From Deltaproteobacteria bacterium (GTDB taxonomy: Bacteria > Desulfobacterota > Desulfuromonadia > Desulfuromonadales > BM103): 64,000 bases of DNA. The DNA lies in assembly GCA_024279915.1 (NCBI GenBank), contig JAJRRB010000019.1, positions 1 to 64,000 on the forward strand, read 5' to 3'. Below are positions 53,228 to 63,390 of the stretch, piece after piece. Within the stretch, counting starts at the first letter, position 1. Every line of letters begins with the position of its first letter. Made by a program: the position numbers and the translations under genes. The notes under the pieces were generated by a model. The model saw only the letters and a program-made list of their open reading frames with translations. It had not been told where the DNA came from and ran no database searches.

Positions 53228-54418
53228 ATGTCTAGGGTTAATTTATGCAAAAGCATTCTGACCTGGGTGGGCTGTCTGGCCATCGTCTCTATTCTAGCCA
53301 GTTGTGGCGAACCCGAAGAAGCACCCAAAACGCCACCTGTGATACCTGCCACGGTGATAACCATTGAGCCGCAGGACACTCCGGTCGCCTTCGAATTTGT
53401 CGGCCAGGCAGAAAGCTCCCGGCAGGTTGAGATCAGGGCGCGGGTCGACGGCTTCCTCGACAAACAGACTTATCAGGATGGCGCCCTGGTTCAGGCGAAG
53501 CAAGTTCTGTTCGAACTCGACAAAAAGCCCCTTCAAGCGACTCTGCAACAGGCTCAGGGCGAACTCGCCCTGTACCGGGCCCGCCTGACAACCGCCACGG
53601 CCAATCTGGGCAGAATCAGACCGTTGGCTGAGCAGGATGCAGTCAGCAAAAAGGATCTGGATGATGCCGTCGGCAGAGAGAGCGAGGCTCAGGCTTCCGT
53701 ACTCGCCGCCGAGGGTGCGGTACGCGAAGCGGAGCTTAAACTGAGCTATGCTACGATTTTCACTCCGGTCACCGGGCTTGCCAGCAAGGCGGACAAACAG
53801 GAGGGCAGTTATATCCCCACCGGTCAGAACAGCTTGCTCACCTATGTCGCCCAACTCGACCCGATCTGGGTCAACTTCAGCGTCTCGGAAAACCAGCTGC
53901 TGAGTGGTCGGCAACAAGAGGCTGTCGGACTATTAGTCATGCCTGCAGAAGAAAAATTTGTTGTCGAGGTGGTTTTTGCTGATGGCTCGACGCACCCTTA
54001 CAAAGGGCATGTCAACTTTGCGGAGCCTTCAGTCGATCCGGAGACCGGTACCCTGCTGATCCGTGCCGAACTTGCCAACCCGGAAGCGAGTATGCGCCCA
54101 GGCCAGTTTGTCCGGGTTCGCTTGTATGGCGCAAGCCGTCCCAACGCGATTCTCGTACCGCAAACCGCAGTCCTGCAGGGAGCCAAGGGACACTTTGTCT
54201 GGGTCCTGAACAAAGAAAGTAAGGCCGAGGTTCGGGCCATTGAGACCGGATCCTGGCACGGTAACGACTGGTTTATTGTCAGTGGTTTGACAGCAGGGGA
54301 CCTGGTGGTGGTCGACAATCTGCTGAAAATGTCGCAGGGCGTATCAGTCAAAAACACCCCACAGAAAGATCAACAGAAGCAGACGGCAATAGAAAAACCT
54401 GCCGAAAAACCGGAATAG
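53228..54418 (+). CDS. RND efflux membrane-fusion lipoprotein
   Basis: A 396-residue AcrA-type adaptor. The lipobox LASC places the lipid on Cys26. The lipoyl region (EIRARVDGFLDKQTYQDGAL), the helical hairpin (~residues 100-165) and the beta-barrel follow, with YIPTGQNSLLTYVAQLDPIWVNF typical of the AcrA group. The tail is Lys/Glu-rich. First gene of the second efflux operon; the RND gene starts 12 bases later. Confidence 0.95.
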   Translation: MSRVNLCKSILTWVGCLAIVSILASCGEPEEAPKTPPVIPATVITIEPQDTPVAFEFVGQAESSRQVEIRARVDGFLDKQTYQDGALVQAKQVLFELDKKPLQATLQQAQGELALYRARLTTATANLGRIRPLAEQDAVSKKDLDDAVGRESEAQASVLAAEGAVREAELKLSYATIFTPVTGLASKADKQEGSYIPTGQNSLLTYVAQLDPIWVNFSVSENQLLSGRQQEAVGLLVMPAEEKFVVEVVFADGSTHPYKGHVNFAEPSVDPETGTLLIRAELANPEASMRPGQFVRVRLYGASRPNAILVPQTAVLQGAKGHFVWVLNKESKAEVRAIETGSWHGNDWFIVSGLTAGDLVVVDNLLKMSQGVSVKNTPQKDQQKQTAIEKPAEKPE

Positions 54419-54430
54419 ATCGAGGTTCTT

Positions 54431-57400
54431 ATGCTTTCACACTTTTTTATCGATCGTCCGATTTTCTCCGCAGTCATCTCGATCGTCATTATGATCGCTG
54501 GTGGAGTGGCTCTGTACGGCCTGCCGATCGCCCAGTATCCGGAGATTACTCCACCACAGATTCAGGTCTCGGCGACATATCCAGGTGCCAGCGCCGAAGT
54601 TGTGTCGCAGAATGTCGCTTCGCCAATTGAGCAGCAGGTTAATGGTGCCGACGACATGATCTACATGTACTCAACCAGCTCATCCACCGGCAACATGACA
54701 CTCAATATCTTCTTCGATATCGGTCGCGAACCCGACTTGGCCCAGGTCGATGTACAGAATCGGGTCAATCTGGCCCTACCGCAGCTGCCGCAGGCGGTCT
54801 CGGCCCAGGGGGTGCAGATCAAAAAAGTCTCGGCCACTTTCCTGATGGTGCTGGCCGTCTATTCTCCCGATGAGCGCTTCGATTCGACCTATGTCGCCAA
54901 CTACACCAATCTCTATGTCCTCGATGCCATCAAGCGTATCCCAGGGGCTAACCAGGCAGCGATCCTGGGGACCCCGGATTATGCCATGCGGCTCTGGATC
55001 AAGCCGGATCGCATGGCCCAGCTCGGCATTACCACCCGTGACATAGTCAGTGCGGTGCAGGCACAAAACGAGCAGTTCGCCGTCGGTCGTATTGGTCAGC
55101 CTCCCAACGATGACAAAGTCATGATGACCTTCCCGGTGACCACCAAGGGCCGATTGACCACTCCGGAGGAATTCGAGAACATCATCCTGCGCACTTCCTC
55201 CAGGGGCGCCGCAATCGTCAGACTGAAAGACGTCGGCAGTGCCGAACTTGGTGCCAAGGACTACTCTGTACGCACCCGCTACAACGGCAAGACCGCGACC
55301 CTGATCGCAGTCTACCAGCAGCCTGGTGCAAATGCCCTGCAAGTCAGTGAAGATGTCATTAGCACGCTGGCCGAACTCGGTGAAAGTTTCCCCGACGGCA
55401 TGGCGTATGGCATTGCTCTCGACACCACTGATTTTGTGCGTGCTTCCATAAAAGAGGTCATCACTTCCTTCTTCATGGCCTGCGGTCTGGTCATCCTGGT
55501 GGTGCTGGTTTTTCTCGGCAATTTGCGCTCAACCCTGATCCCGATCATGGCAGTACCGGTTTCAATCATCGGTACTTTTGTCGGTATGCAGATGTTTGGC
55601 TTTTCGATCAACATGCTGACCCTGTTCGGCCTGGTTCTGGCGATTGGTATCGTCGTTGATGATGCCATCGTCGTTATGGAAAATGTCGAACGCAATATGG
55701 ATGAGTTCGGTCTGTCGCCAAATGCCGCGGCCAAAAGAGCGATGGACGAGGTCACCGGCCCGGTTGTTGCCACGACCCTGGTGGTGCTTGCGGTCTTTGT
55801 CCCGGTCGCTTTCCTGGGTGGCATTACCGGCGAGCTTTATAAACAGTTTGCCATCACCATTTCCATCTCGGTCTTCTTCTCCAGCATTGTTGCCTTGACC
55901 CTGTCACCGGCTATGAGCGCCCTGATCATGAAACCAGGCATGCAGAAAAAAGGCTTTTTTGTCTGGTTCGACAAGCTTTTTGACAAAGCTACCGACGCTT
56001 ATATCTTCGGTGTCCGTCTGGCAATCAAGCGCGTCCTGATTTCATCCGTTTTCTTTATCGCCATCCTCGCTTGTATCTTGGGGTTGTTCCGCATCGTGCC
56101 GGGCAGCTTTGCCCCATCAGAAGACATGGGCTACTTGTACGGTTTGTACGTTCTTCCAGACGGGGCCAGCCTTGATCGCACCAGCGATGTCGGCGCGCAG
56201 GCCGGACAGATCCTCATGGACCACCCGGCGGTCAAGGATGTCGCGACCTTTGACGGCTATAGCCTGCTCGACAGCCAGCTCAAGAGCAACGCCGGTCTCC
56301 TTTTCGTCTCATTTAAAGATTTTTCCGAACGCAGTGAGGAGGAGCTCCAGGCTCCTGCCGTTATTGCCAAGACCGGTGCCCAGATGATGGGAATTCGCGA
56401 AGGTTTTGCCATGCCGATCAATCCGCCGCCGATCCCCGGCCTGGGAACCACTGGCGGCTTCGAATTCTGGATTCAGAGTCAGGGTGATGGCACAATTCAA
56501 CAGCTTGATGCAATCGTCAGGGATTTTATTGCCAAGGCTAAAGACAGAACGGAGCTGGGTGGCTTGAGTTCTACGATCAACGCTTCCTCCCAGCAGTTAC
56601 TGGTGGAGCTTGATCGGGAGAAAGCTGAGGTTATGGGGGTTCCGGTGGAGGACGTCTATGACGCTCTGCAAACCCTGTTCGGATCGCTCTATGTGAGCCA
56701 GTTCAATCGCTACAGCCGTCTCTGGTAGGTCATTGTCCAGGCCGAAGCCCAATACCGTACTCGCCCGGAAGATATTGAAAAGGTCTATGTCCGCAACCGT
56801 AGCGGCGTGATGGTACCGCTCTCATCAGTCGTAAGCATGAAATACGTGCCTGGGCCAGATCTGGTCACCCGTTTCAATAACTTTCCGGCAGCAAAAGTCA
56901 CCGGTGGTCCTGCGCCAGGGTTCAGTTCGGGCCAGGCATTGAGTGCTATGGAAGAGTTGGCCAAAGAGGTGCTTCCCGCCGGTTACAGTTTTACCTGGTC
57001 AGGCCAGGCCTACGAGGAGAAAAAATCAGGCAGTGCGTCATTCTTGGTCTTTGTCTTCGGTATGATCCTGGTCTTCCTGATTCTGGCCGCCCAATATGAA
57101 TCCTGGTCGCTGCCGATTGCTATCATGATGGCCATCCCTTTCGCTCTGTTTGGGGCACTGATCGCGATCTGGCTACGTGGCATCGAAAACGAGGTCTATT
57201 TTCAGATCGCCATGGTCACCCTGATTGCGCTGGCCGCCAAAAACGCGATCCTGATTGTCGAATTTGCGGCGATCAAACGTGAAGAAGGACTCTCGGTTTA
57301 CGATGCTGCGGTAGAAGCTGCCCGTCTGCGTCTACGGCCAATCTGCATGACCGCATTTGCGTCGATTCTGGGAACCGTACCGCTTGCGATTGCCAGCGGT

Positions 57401-57625
57401 GCTTCGGCTAATAGCCGACACTCCATCGGCACCGGTTTTATTGGCGGAATGACTGGAGCCACGCTGATTGCGGTCTTTCTGATCCCGCTCTTCTACTGGA
57501 TGCTGCAGAGCATGAGTGATAAGTATTTTGGCGGCAAGCAGCAACCGCCACCGGACAGCCTCAAGCAGCCTTCAACAGAGCAACCTGCAACAGCAATTAA
57601 GACCGGGGAGGCGCACGATGAATAG
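54431..57625 (+). pseudogene. AcrB-type RND permease with in-frame TAG
   Basis: A 1064-codon AcrB-like transporter. The N-terminus is SHFFIDRPIFSAVISIVIMI, the TM4 proton-relay reads LAIGIVVDDAIVVMENVERN with the Asp-Asp pair, and the C-terminal half has TLIALAAKNAILIVEFAAIK. At 56726-56728 the frame has TAG, preceded by SQFNRYSRLW and followed at once by VIVQAEAQYRTRPEDIEKVY. In AcrB-type pumps the corresponding residue is Gln, so CAG to TAG fits exactly. The upstream ORF is 765 residues, the remainder is about 300. Both parts keep normal coding sequence, so the change is recent or the codon is suppressed. Confidence 0.85.
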
Positions 57626-59075
57626 CTTAAGCCGCCCCATTATAGGATTGTTTACCGTTCTTCTTGTCACTGGCTGCATGATCGGCCCGGACTACGAACG
57701 ACCGCCAGTGGACAACCCTGCTGCTTGGCGCATTGACGTAACAGAATCGCAGGATTTAAGTAACTCCGCGTGGTGGGGGCAGTTTGACGATCAGGTCCTC
57801 AATGAACTGATTGAAGAAGCGCTCAAGAGCAACAAGGACCTTTTGATTGCCACGGCCCGCCTTGATGAGTTCCTCGGCCGCTACGGGGTGGCCCGTGCTG
57901 ACCTTTTCCCGCAAGTTGGCGCTGACGGTTCCGCCGCTCGCGATCGGGTCAGCGAGAGTCTCTCTCCGATTGGTCCAAGCATCGATAATCCAGACAATAT
58001 TTACCAGGCATTTTTGACTGCAACCTGGGAGGTCGATCTCTGGGGTCGATTGCGACGTGCCACTGAAGCCGCCCAGGCAGAGCTGTTGAGCACCGCAGAG
58101 GCTCGGCAGATTGTGATCCAAACCCTGGTTTCGTCAGTCGCCCTGGGCTATATCGACTTGCTCAGCCTCGACCGGCAATTGGAAATCTCAACGGAGACAG
58201 TCGAGACCCGCAAAGAGTCACTGGAGATTTTCAGCAAACGTTACCTCGCTGGTGTTATCTCGAAGCTTGAACTGAGTCAGGTGAAATCTGAATACTATTT
58301 AGCTCTTGGTCGAGTGCCGGAACTGGGACGAGCCATTGGTCAACGTGAAAACGCCTTGAGTGTTCTGCTAGGTCGTAACCCCGCGCCGATCAAGCGTGGC
58401 GGAACCATTGTAGAGCTGAAACTGCCGACTGCTCCGGCTGGGCTGCCTTCCGATTTGCTAAACCGGCGACCTGACCTTCGCCAGGCCGAACAAGAGCTGA
58501 TTGCGGCTAACGCCCGTATCGGCGTTGCCAGAGCTGCCTACTTTCCAACTGTCTCATTGACCGGGTTTCTCGGTACCAGCAGCCGGGATATGTCCGACCT
58601 GTTCGGAGGTAATTCCAAGGCGTGGAATTACACAGGGAATGTCACTGTACCAATCTTTACCGCCGGGCGGATCAAGGGTCAGATCAAAGCTGCGGAAGCG
58701 CTTCAACAGCAGGCTCTGGTCAGTTACCAGCAAGCCATTCAGAACGCCTTCCGTGAGGTGAACGACGCACTGATTGATCAGGATCGGACGCGGGAAACTC
58801 TCTACGCGCAGGGGCAGCAGGTCGTGGCTCTGAAAGACTACTCCCATCTGGCGCGACTCAGGTACGACGAAGGTTACTCCAGTTATCTGGAAGTCCTTGA
58901 TGCCGAACGTAGCCTGTTTAATGTCGATCTTGCCTACACGCAAACTCGCGCAGATCTGTTCAGCGCTATGGTCGGGCTGTACAAGGTTATGGGAGGAGGG
59001 TGGATTGACCTGGCTGATGAAGTCACCTCTCAGGAACAGAACGAAGCAGAGGAGACTGCACCTACAGGTCAATAA
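57618..59075 (+). CDS. NodT-type outer-membrane efflux lipoprotein
   Basis: A 485-residue TolC-type outer-membrane factor with lipobox LVTGC (Cys20) followed by MIGPDYERPP. Two repeats carry the helical signature (LNRRPDLRQAEQELIAANAR; LRYDEGYSSYLEVLDAERSL). The start is set at ATG 57618, which overlaps the RND stop by eight bases; an upstream frame from 57516 is rejected. It completes the second tripartite pump. Confidence 0.95.
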   Translation: MNSLSRPIIGLFTVLLVTGCMIGPDYERPPVDNPAAWRIDVTESQDLSNSAWWGQFDDQVLNELIEEALKSNKDLLIATARLDEFLGRYGVARADLFPQVGADGSAARDRVSESLSPIGPSIDNPDNIYQAFLTATWEVDLWGRLRRATEAAQAELLSTAEARQIVIQTLVSSVALGYIDLLSLDRQLEISTETVETRKESLEIFSKRYLAGVISKLELSQVKSEYYLALGRVPELGRAIGQRENALSVLLGRNPAPIKRGGTIVELKLPTAPAGLPSDLLNRRPDLRQAEQELIAANARIGVARAAYFPTVSLTGFLGTSSRDMSDLFGGNSKAWNYTGNVTVPIFTAGRIKGQIKAAEALQQQALVSYQQAIQNAFREVNDALIDQDRTRETLYAQGQQVVALKDYSHLARLRYDEGYSSYLEVLDAERSLFNVDLAYTQTRADLFSAMVGLYKVMGGGWIDLADEVTSQEQNEAEETAPTGQ

Positions 59076-59216
59076 CTTATGATAACTCTGTTCCTATGGG
59101 AGCGGATTCAGTCGTGGAAGAGGATCCAGGGCGATGGTCTCGTATCTCAGTGCTTTTACGCTGTGTCAGGAGCGTGACACGGACACACTGGAACCTTGGT
59201 CTCTGAGGGTTGAACG

Positions 59217-59561
59217 CTATTCAGGGGCCTTCACTAACTCGGAATCGAAATCATTAGCTTCCTTCTCCTCATAGCCAACTGAACATTGGAAACTTGACGG
59301 CACAGTGCGGGCCGTGGTCAGGCTAACTTCCAGGCGATCTTTACTCCAGTCTCGACGAAACAGATCCTCATAGAGACCTGGGTTTTCGTGAATGGCTGTA
59401 AACATCTCGTGCAAGGTCTTGTCGAGGTGTTGTGCTAAGATTTCGGCCCAATTCTCAACGTCAATTCTGGCGACAATATTCTTGCGTAAGCTGATTCTGC
59501 AATAACCCTGCTTGGCGAGAGCCTCACCAATGATAACCATTCTTTTCTTAGCCACCGACAT
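59217..59561 (-). CDS. Conserved-looking protein of unknown function
   Basis: A 114-residue soluble protein beginning MSVAKKRMVIIGEALAKQGY, with AAGAAAGG before the ATG. It has no signal peptide or membrane segment. It lies 60 bases downstream of the dsbC-like gene in the cytochrome c maturation cluster, so it may be co-transcribed. No family recognised. Confidence 0.6.
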   Translation of the reverse strand: MSVAKKRMVIIGEALAKQGYCRISLRKNIVARIDVENWAEILAQHLDKTLHEMFTAIHENPGLYEDLFRRDWSKDRLEVSLTTARTVPSSFQCSVGYEEKEANDFDSELVKAPE

Positions 59562-59621
59562 ATACCTTTCTTGTTTTGTATGTTGAGCCCTGCTCTGTTG
59601 CGACCGCCAATGACGATGAAA

Positions 59622-60413
59622 CTATTGTTTCACTGTGTTTTCAGCAACCTTGGCCTGATCGATCAGATTGAGTAGAGCTTCAAGAGATTTGTAGCCGGGT
59701 GCAATCTGCCCGTTGGGAAGTATCAACGTCGGGGTGCTACGAATATCCAATGATCTGGCGATTTCCATGTTCTGTTCAATGGTATTCGTTTCACAATCGG
59801 TCGCTGGGATAGGTTCACCTGCAAAAGCGGCCTCCAACTGTTCCATGGATTTGTTGCACGCGATTGTTTTGGAGATTTCTTTCGAGCTTTGCTTGATCGG
59901 CATCAACTTGATCTGAAACAGGAGGTCAGGACGTTTTGCCACTGCTTGCAGCAGCACTGCATGCAGTTTCTTGCAATACGAACAGTGGGGATCGGTAAAG
60001 ACAATGATCTTTTTTTCTGCGTCAGGGTTACCGAGTAACAGGTCATCATCGGTCGGGATGCTTGCCAAATCGACTGGGTTGAGCTGACGGTATCGTGCTT
60101 CCGTGAGATTTTTGCGATCGTTCAGGCGGATGACGTTGCCGCTAATCAGGTATGACTTGGAGAAATCCAGGTAAACGGGCAGGATTTTGTCCTGAATCTT
60201 CATGCCAATTCGCCAGAGACCGGGAACTTCGGCAAAATCAGTCGAGACAACTTCCCCCTGCAGACCCTTGAAAAGCTCTTTCGCTTCATTCGTGCTCAAA
60301 GAGTGACAATCAGCACAACTGCCGGCGCCACAGCCTTCCTCTGCAGACGTAAAGGCAATTGCAGGTGAACAGGTTACAAATAGCGTGAGTATTAGAACAG
60401 CACAAAAACGCAT
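59622..60413 (-). CDS. DsbC/DsbG-like thiol:disulfide interchange protein with CxxCH motif
   Basis: A 263-residue periplasmic protein. A signal peptide (FCAVLILTLFVTCSPAIA) is followed by CGAGSCADCHSLSTNEA, whose CADCH (residues 33-37) fits a single c-type heme site. The DsbC dimerisation region follows, then the thioredoxin fold with active site DPHCSYCKKLH and the cis-Pro loop RSTPTLILPNGQ. In this cluster it may reduce or isomerise apocytochrome thiols. Whether heme is attached is not known. Confidence 0.85.
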   Translation of the reverse strand: MRFCAVLILTLFVTCSPAIAFTSAEEGCGAGSCADCHSLSTNEAKELFKGLQGEVVSTDFAEVPGLWRIGMKIQDKILPVYLDFSKSYLISGNVIRLNDRKNLTEARYRQLNPVDLASIPTDDDLLLGNPDAEKKIIVFTDPHCSYCKKLHAVLLQAVAKRPDLLFQIKLMPIKQSSKEISKTIACNKSMEQLEAAFAGEPIPATDCETNTIEQNMEIARSLDIRSTPTLILPNGQIAPGYKSLEALLNLIDQAKVAENTVKQ

Positions 60414-60485
60414 TTCATTCTCCTTGATGTTTGATTCAGATAATTTCCGACCAGAAGGCTACAGCAACCATCTCATTGAAGAAAA

Positions 60486-61268
60486 TCAGGCTATGTCAGG
60501 ATGATCCCCACGAGTTCGCTTTCTGTAGAAAGAAAAGAGTGTCAATATCACTCCACAGCCCATGGCAATCCCTCCAGCGAGTGCGAGGTTCGCGCCGGGA
60601 TCATAGTCTATGGTGAGGATGCTGTAGGGCAGGTAGCGACCACCACGCATGGTTTGTCCATAAGACGCAGGAATGATGACCAACCCGTTCCAGGTCAGAG
60701 GGTGGTTGGTCCGCGCCTGAACTCTCTTTATGACCTGATTACCCTTATACAAAGCGAGGGTGTTGAGCATGTCGATCGGTCGGCCAGATTTGTTGAGGAC
60801 CGTCTCGAAAGCTTCTAGTTTCAGAGAGACCCCCTGTTGTGGTAGCTGTTTAATTTGACCAACCAGAAAAGGATTATTTTCGCTGCGAAAGCCCGCCTGA
60901 CTGCCCCAAAGGTAAGCTCCCAGGATCAAAACAAAGCCGATATGAATCAGATATTCACCACACTTACGCCAGCGGGCACGGAAATGACAGGCCCAATCGG
61001 TAAAGCAGCAAAGAGTATTAACCCCCAGTAAAACAACCAGACCCCCCGCCATTGGAATCCACCAGGTCATGGCAAGGTCATGGACAGCAACTTTCTCAAT
61101 CCAGAGACCAAGCGGCATGCTGTCAATCCCGGCAAAAGTCTTCGGGTTGAACGGTATCAGCAGAGAGCCGCCGATAGTTATCAAGGTGATAGCAGAAGCC
61201 AACACGATGGTAAGCTTCAGTGAACAGAACAGTTTCCAGATTTTGCTATCGAGTATAGTTTTCAACAT
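60486..61268 (-). CDS. ResB/Ccs1-like cytochrome c biogenesis protein (short)
   Basis: A 260-residue membrane protein resembling ResB. The start SLKLTIVLASAITLITIGGS is the family signature and about four membrane segments are present. The large periplasmic domain is reduced compared with ~450-residue ResB proteins. It lies 15 bases after the CcsA-like gene, so the two would form a System II-like heme lyase. Confidence 0.8.
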   Translation of the reverse strand: MLKTILDSKIWKLFCSLKLTIVLASAITLITIGGSLLIPFNPKTFAGIDSMPLGLWIEKVAVHDLAMTWWIPMAGGLVVLLGVNTLCCFTDWACHFRARWRKCGEYLIHIGFVLILGAYLWGSQAGFRSENNPFLVGQIKQLPQQGVSLKLEAFETVLNKSGRPIDMLNTLALYKGNQVIKRVQARTNHPLTWNGLVIIPASYGQTMRGGRYLPYSILTIDYDPGANLALAGGIAMGCGVILTLFSFYRKRTRGDHPDIA

Positions 61269-61283
61269 CGTTGTATCTCCTGC

Positions 61284-62084
61284 TTACTCGAGGGGGTGGT
61301 TACTGCTCATCAGCAGTCCAATGCCGAGGTAGGTAAACAAAACCACCCCGAAACCGGCAATGGATAGCAGCGCATAACCTGAGCCCTGCCAGCGACGAAT
61401 GAACTTAGCGTGACACATCCCGGCATAAAAAATCCACACCAGCGCCGACCAGACCCCTTTGATGTTCCAGGAGAAATAATATCCCCAGGCGACATAGGCC
61501 CAGATACTGCCGAAGATCATACAGAGGGTGAAGAGGCTGAAACCGAGAAAGACCGCTTCTTAATTGAGTTTGCGTAACAGCAGCAAATCCGGTAACAAAC
61601 CTGTCTGTAAACGTTTTTGCACCAGGTACAAAACGCCCATGGAAAAGGCCATGGCGAAACACGCGTAACCAACAAATGAGAAGGCGACGTGCAAGGTAAA
61701 CAGGGGCGTATCCAAAGCCGGAATCAGCGGTGGAAGAGCCGGGTCACGCGGCAATGCGCTGCCAAGCAGAAGCAGGTTGCAGAACATCACGAAGAGCCCT
61801 GCTGCATGAATCCGGTAGCGCAACTCAAAGTACAGGTAGGTCGCTGCCAGGGCCCAACTGAAAAAGAACTGGGTTGCAAATAAATTGGTCACCGGCAGGT
61901 AGCCGGCACTTACCCAGCGCCACACAAAGAGGATGCTTTGCAGTATAAAACCGGCAAGAACCAGAGCAAAGGCGCCACGCCAAACCCAAGGACGACGAAC
62001 CAACGAATGGGTCAGGTACATTAAAACCGCCAGCAGGTAGGCACCAAAGGCACCGTACAGCAGCGGTGTTTGGGGGATAATCAT
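61284..62084 (-). pseudogene. CcsA/ResC-like heme-handling protein with in-frame TAA and altered WWD motif
   Basis: A 266-codon CcsA-type membrane protein. The first part has the conserved His in LHVAFSFVGYACFAMAFS and ends LLLLRKLN, then TAA at 61560-61562, then EAVFLGFSLFTLCMIFGSIW in the same frame. CcsA proteins usually have LNY here, so Tyr to stop is the likely change. The tryptophan-rich heme motif, normally WGSYWSWDPKETW, reads WGYYFSWNIKGVW, losing the Asp and the Pro-Lys-Glu-Thr. The last His (SSNHPLE) remains. It is either a decaying gene or a specialised divergent paralogue. Confidence 0.75.
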
Positions 62085-62117
62085 GAGAGAGGTCCTTTCC
62101 GACCGCTGGTGTGAAGG

Positions 62118-62669
62118 TTAGTTATGCCCATTTTCCATATGATCGATCATAGTTCTGCCCCTGTCTGCTGCGGCGCCAACGGCGTCGATCTCAAGATATC
62201 TCATCCATGCCTCTTTTGCTTTTGCTTTCTCTTGAAGATCGAAAGAATAGACGATGCCCATATTGAGTAACGACTGCGGATGTCTGGGGTCAATTTTGTT
62301 CGCTTTACTGAAATTCTCAATAGCTTCATTGAACCAACCGACGCGCCTGAACATAATACCCTGATCAGTCAGAACGTCGGGATCATTTCCATCAATTGCC
62401 AAAGCCTTGTCGTAGGATTCTATGGCTTCCATGGGCTGGTTCGCATCAAAGTACTTGTTTCCCAGTTGAATCCAGGCATTGTGATTTTCCGGTTCTTTCT
62501 CGAGGACCTCTTGCAATATTTGAATCTCCTGCTGATAATTCACGGCAGGTGCTTGAGCGATGTGGTTGACAGCTTTTTCTTTTCGAGATGGCTTGCTGGC
62601 AACGATTGTCCCCACTACCATTCCCACCACCAGAGTCACAACAACAAGTAAAACAGTTTCTTTTTTCAT
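62118..62669 (-). CDS. Membrane-anchored TPR protein
   Basis: A 183-residue protein with one N-terminal membrane anchor (VLLVVVTLVVGMVVGTIVAS) and three TPR units (NHNAWIQLGNKYFDANQPME; DPDVLTDQGIMFRRVGWFNE; HPQSLLNMGIVYSFDLQEKA). It resembles CcmI/NrfG-type chaperones of apocytochrome c. It lies 33 bases upstream of the CcsA-like gene and follows another such protein. Confidence 0.82.
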   Translation of the reverse strand: MKKETVLLVVVTLVVGMVVGTIVASKPSRKEKAVNHIAQAPAVNYQQEIQILQEVLEKEPENHNAWIQLGNKYFDANQPMEAIESYDKALAIDGNDPDVLTDQGIMFRRVGWFNEAIENFSKANKIDPRHPQSLLNMGIVYSFDLQEKAKAKEAWMRYLEIDAVGAAADRGRTMIDHMENGHN

Positions 62670-62797
62670 CAGGTTTCCTTCTTCACAATAGTTACCAATT
62701 GTAGTTCGGTTAAGCTTGGCTGATGCTTAACAAGCCGAGCTTAAGGTCTCTTTCGACATACGAAGCCGGGGTTGTTAATGAATCTGTTCGTTATTGG

Positions 62798-63388
62798 TCA
62801 GTTGGCAGAAGAAGCATCGTTGCCCTTTTTCATAATGCGCTTGATTCTGGCGACTTCCTGCTCGGCTTTAGTCGCCAGTTGCGGCTCCGGGCTACCGGCC
62901 AGAAAGGTCTGCAGTAACTCCAGCGCCTTGGGGTACTCCTTCTTGTGCTGGCTGTAGATCAATGCCATGTTCAGCAGTGAACTGCTGTGTTTTGAATCGT
63001 TATTATAGGCCAGCTGGTAGCTGTTTATGGCCTCATCATAGCGGGCGATCTGCTGATAAATACTACCCAGGTCATTCAGGACATGAGTGTTGTTCGGCTC
63101 AACCTTTACCGCCTGCAAGAAAATCTGATAAGCATCCCGAACGTTATTTGAATTCAGGTAGATGTCACCGAGGGCAATCATAGTATTGATATCCTTCGGG
63201 TTTTTCACAAGTGCGGCCCGATACTGACTGACCTGCTGTTGCAAATCGGCCTGACCGTGATCTTTGTCCTCGGGTTTATCCGCTCCGCCTGTGACCAGGG
63301 CATATCCGGTCATCAGCAAGATAGACACCAGTATTCCCCAGAAAAATCCCCGAGCGACGCCTTCTCGACGTGTTTTTGTGACTTCCAC
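62798..63388 (-). CDS. Membrane-anchored TPR protein, second copy
   Basis: A 196-residue protein organised like its downstream neighbour: N-terminal anchor (GFFWGILVSILLMTGYALVT), then TPR units (INTMIALGDIYLNSNNVRDA; NTHVLNDLGSIYQQIARYDE; HSSSLLNMALIYSQHKKEYP). The start is GTG at 63388, preceded by GGAGGACTGACT, overlapping nothing but only two bases after the ccmD stop. It may gather apocytochrome c for heme attachment. Confidence 0.82.
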   Translation of the reverse strand: MEVTKTRREGVARGFFWGILVSILLMTGYALVTGGADKPEDKDHGQADLQQQVSQYRAALVKNPKDINTMIALGDIYLNSNNVRDAYQIFLQAVKVEPNNTHVLNDLGSIYQQIARYDEAINSYQLAYNNDSKHSSSLLNMALIYSQHKKEYPKALELLQTFLAGSPEPQLATKAEQEVARIKRIMKKGNDASSAN

Positions 63389-63390
63389 AG

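Noticed and set aside
56726-56728. TAG recoded as pyrrolysine or another residue genome-wide
   Set aside because: TAG ends other genes normally here (for example mipA and the RND gene itself), and the position is a conserved Gln.
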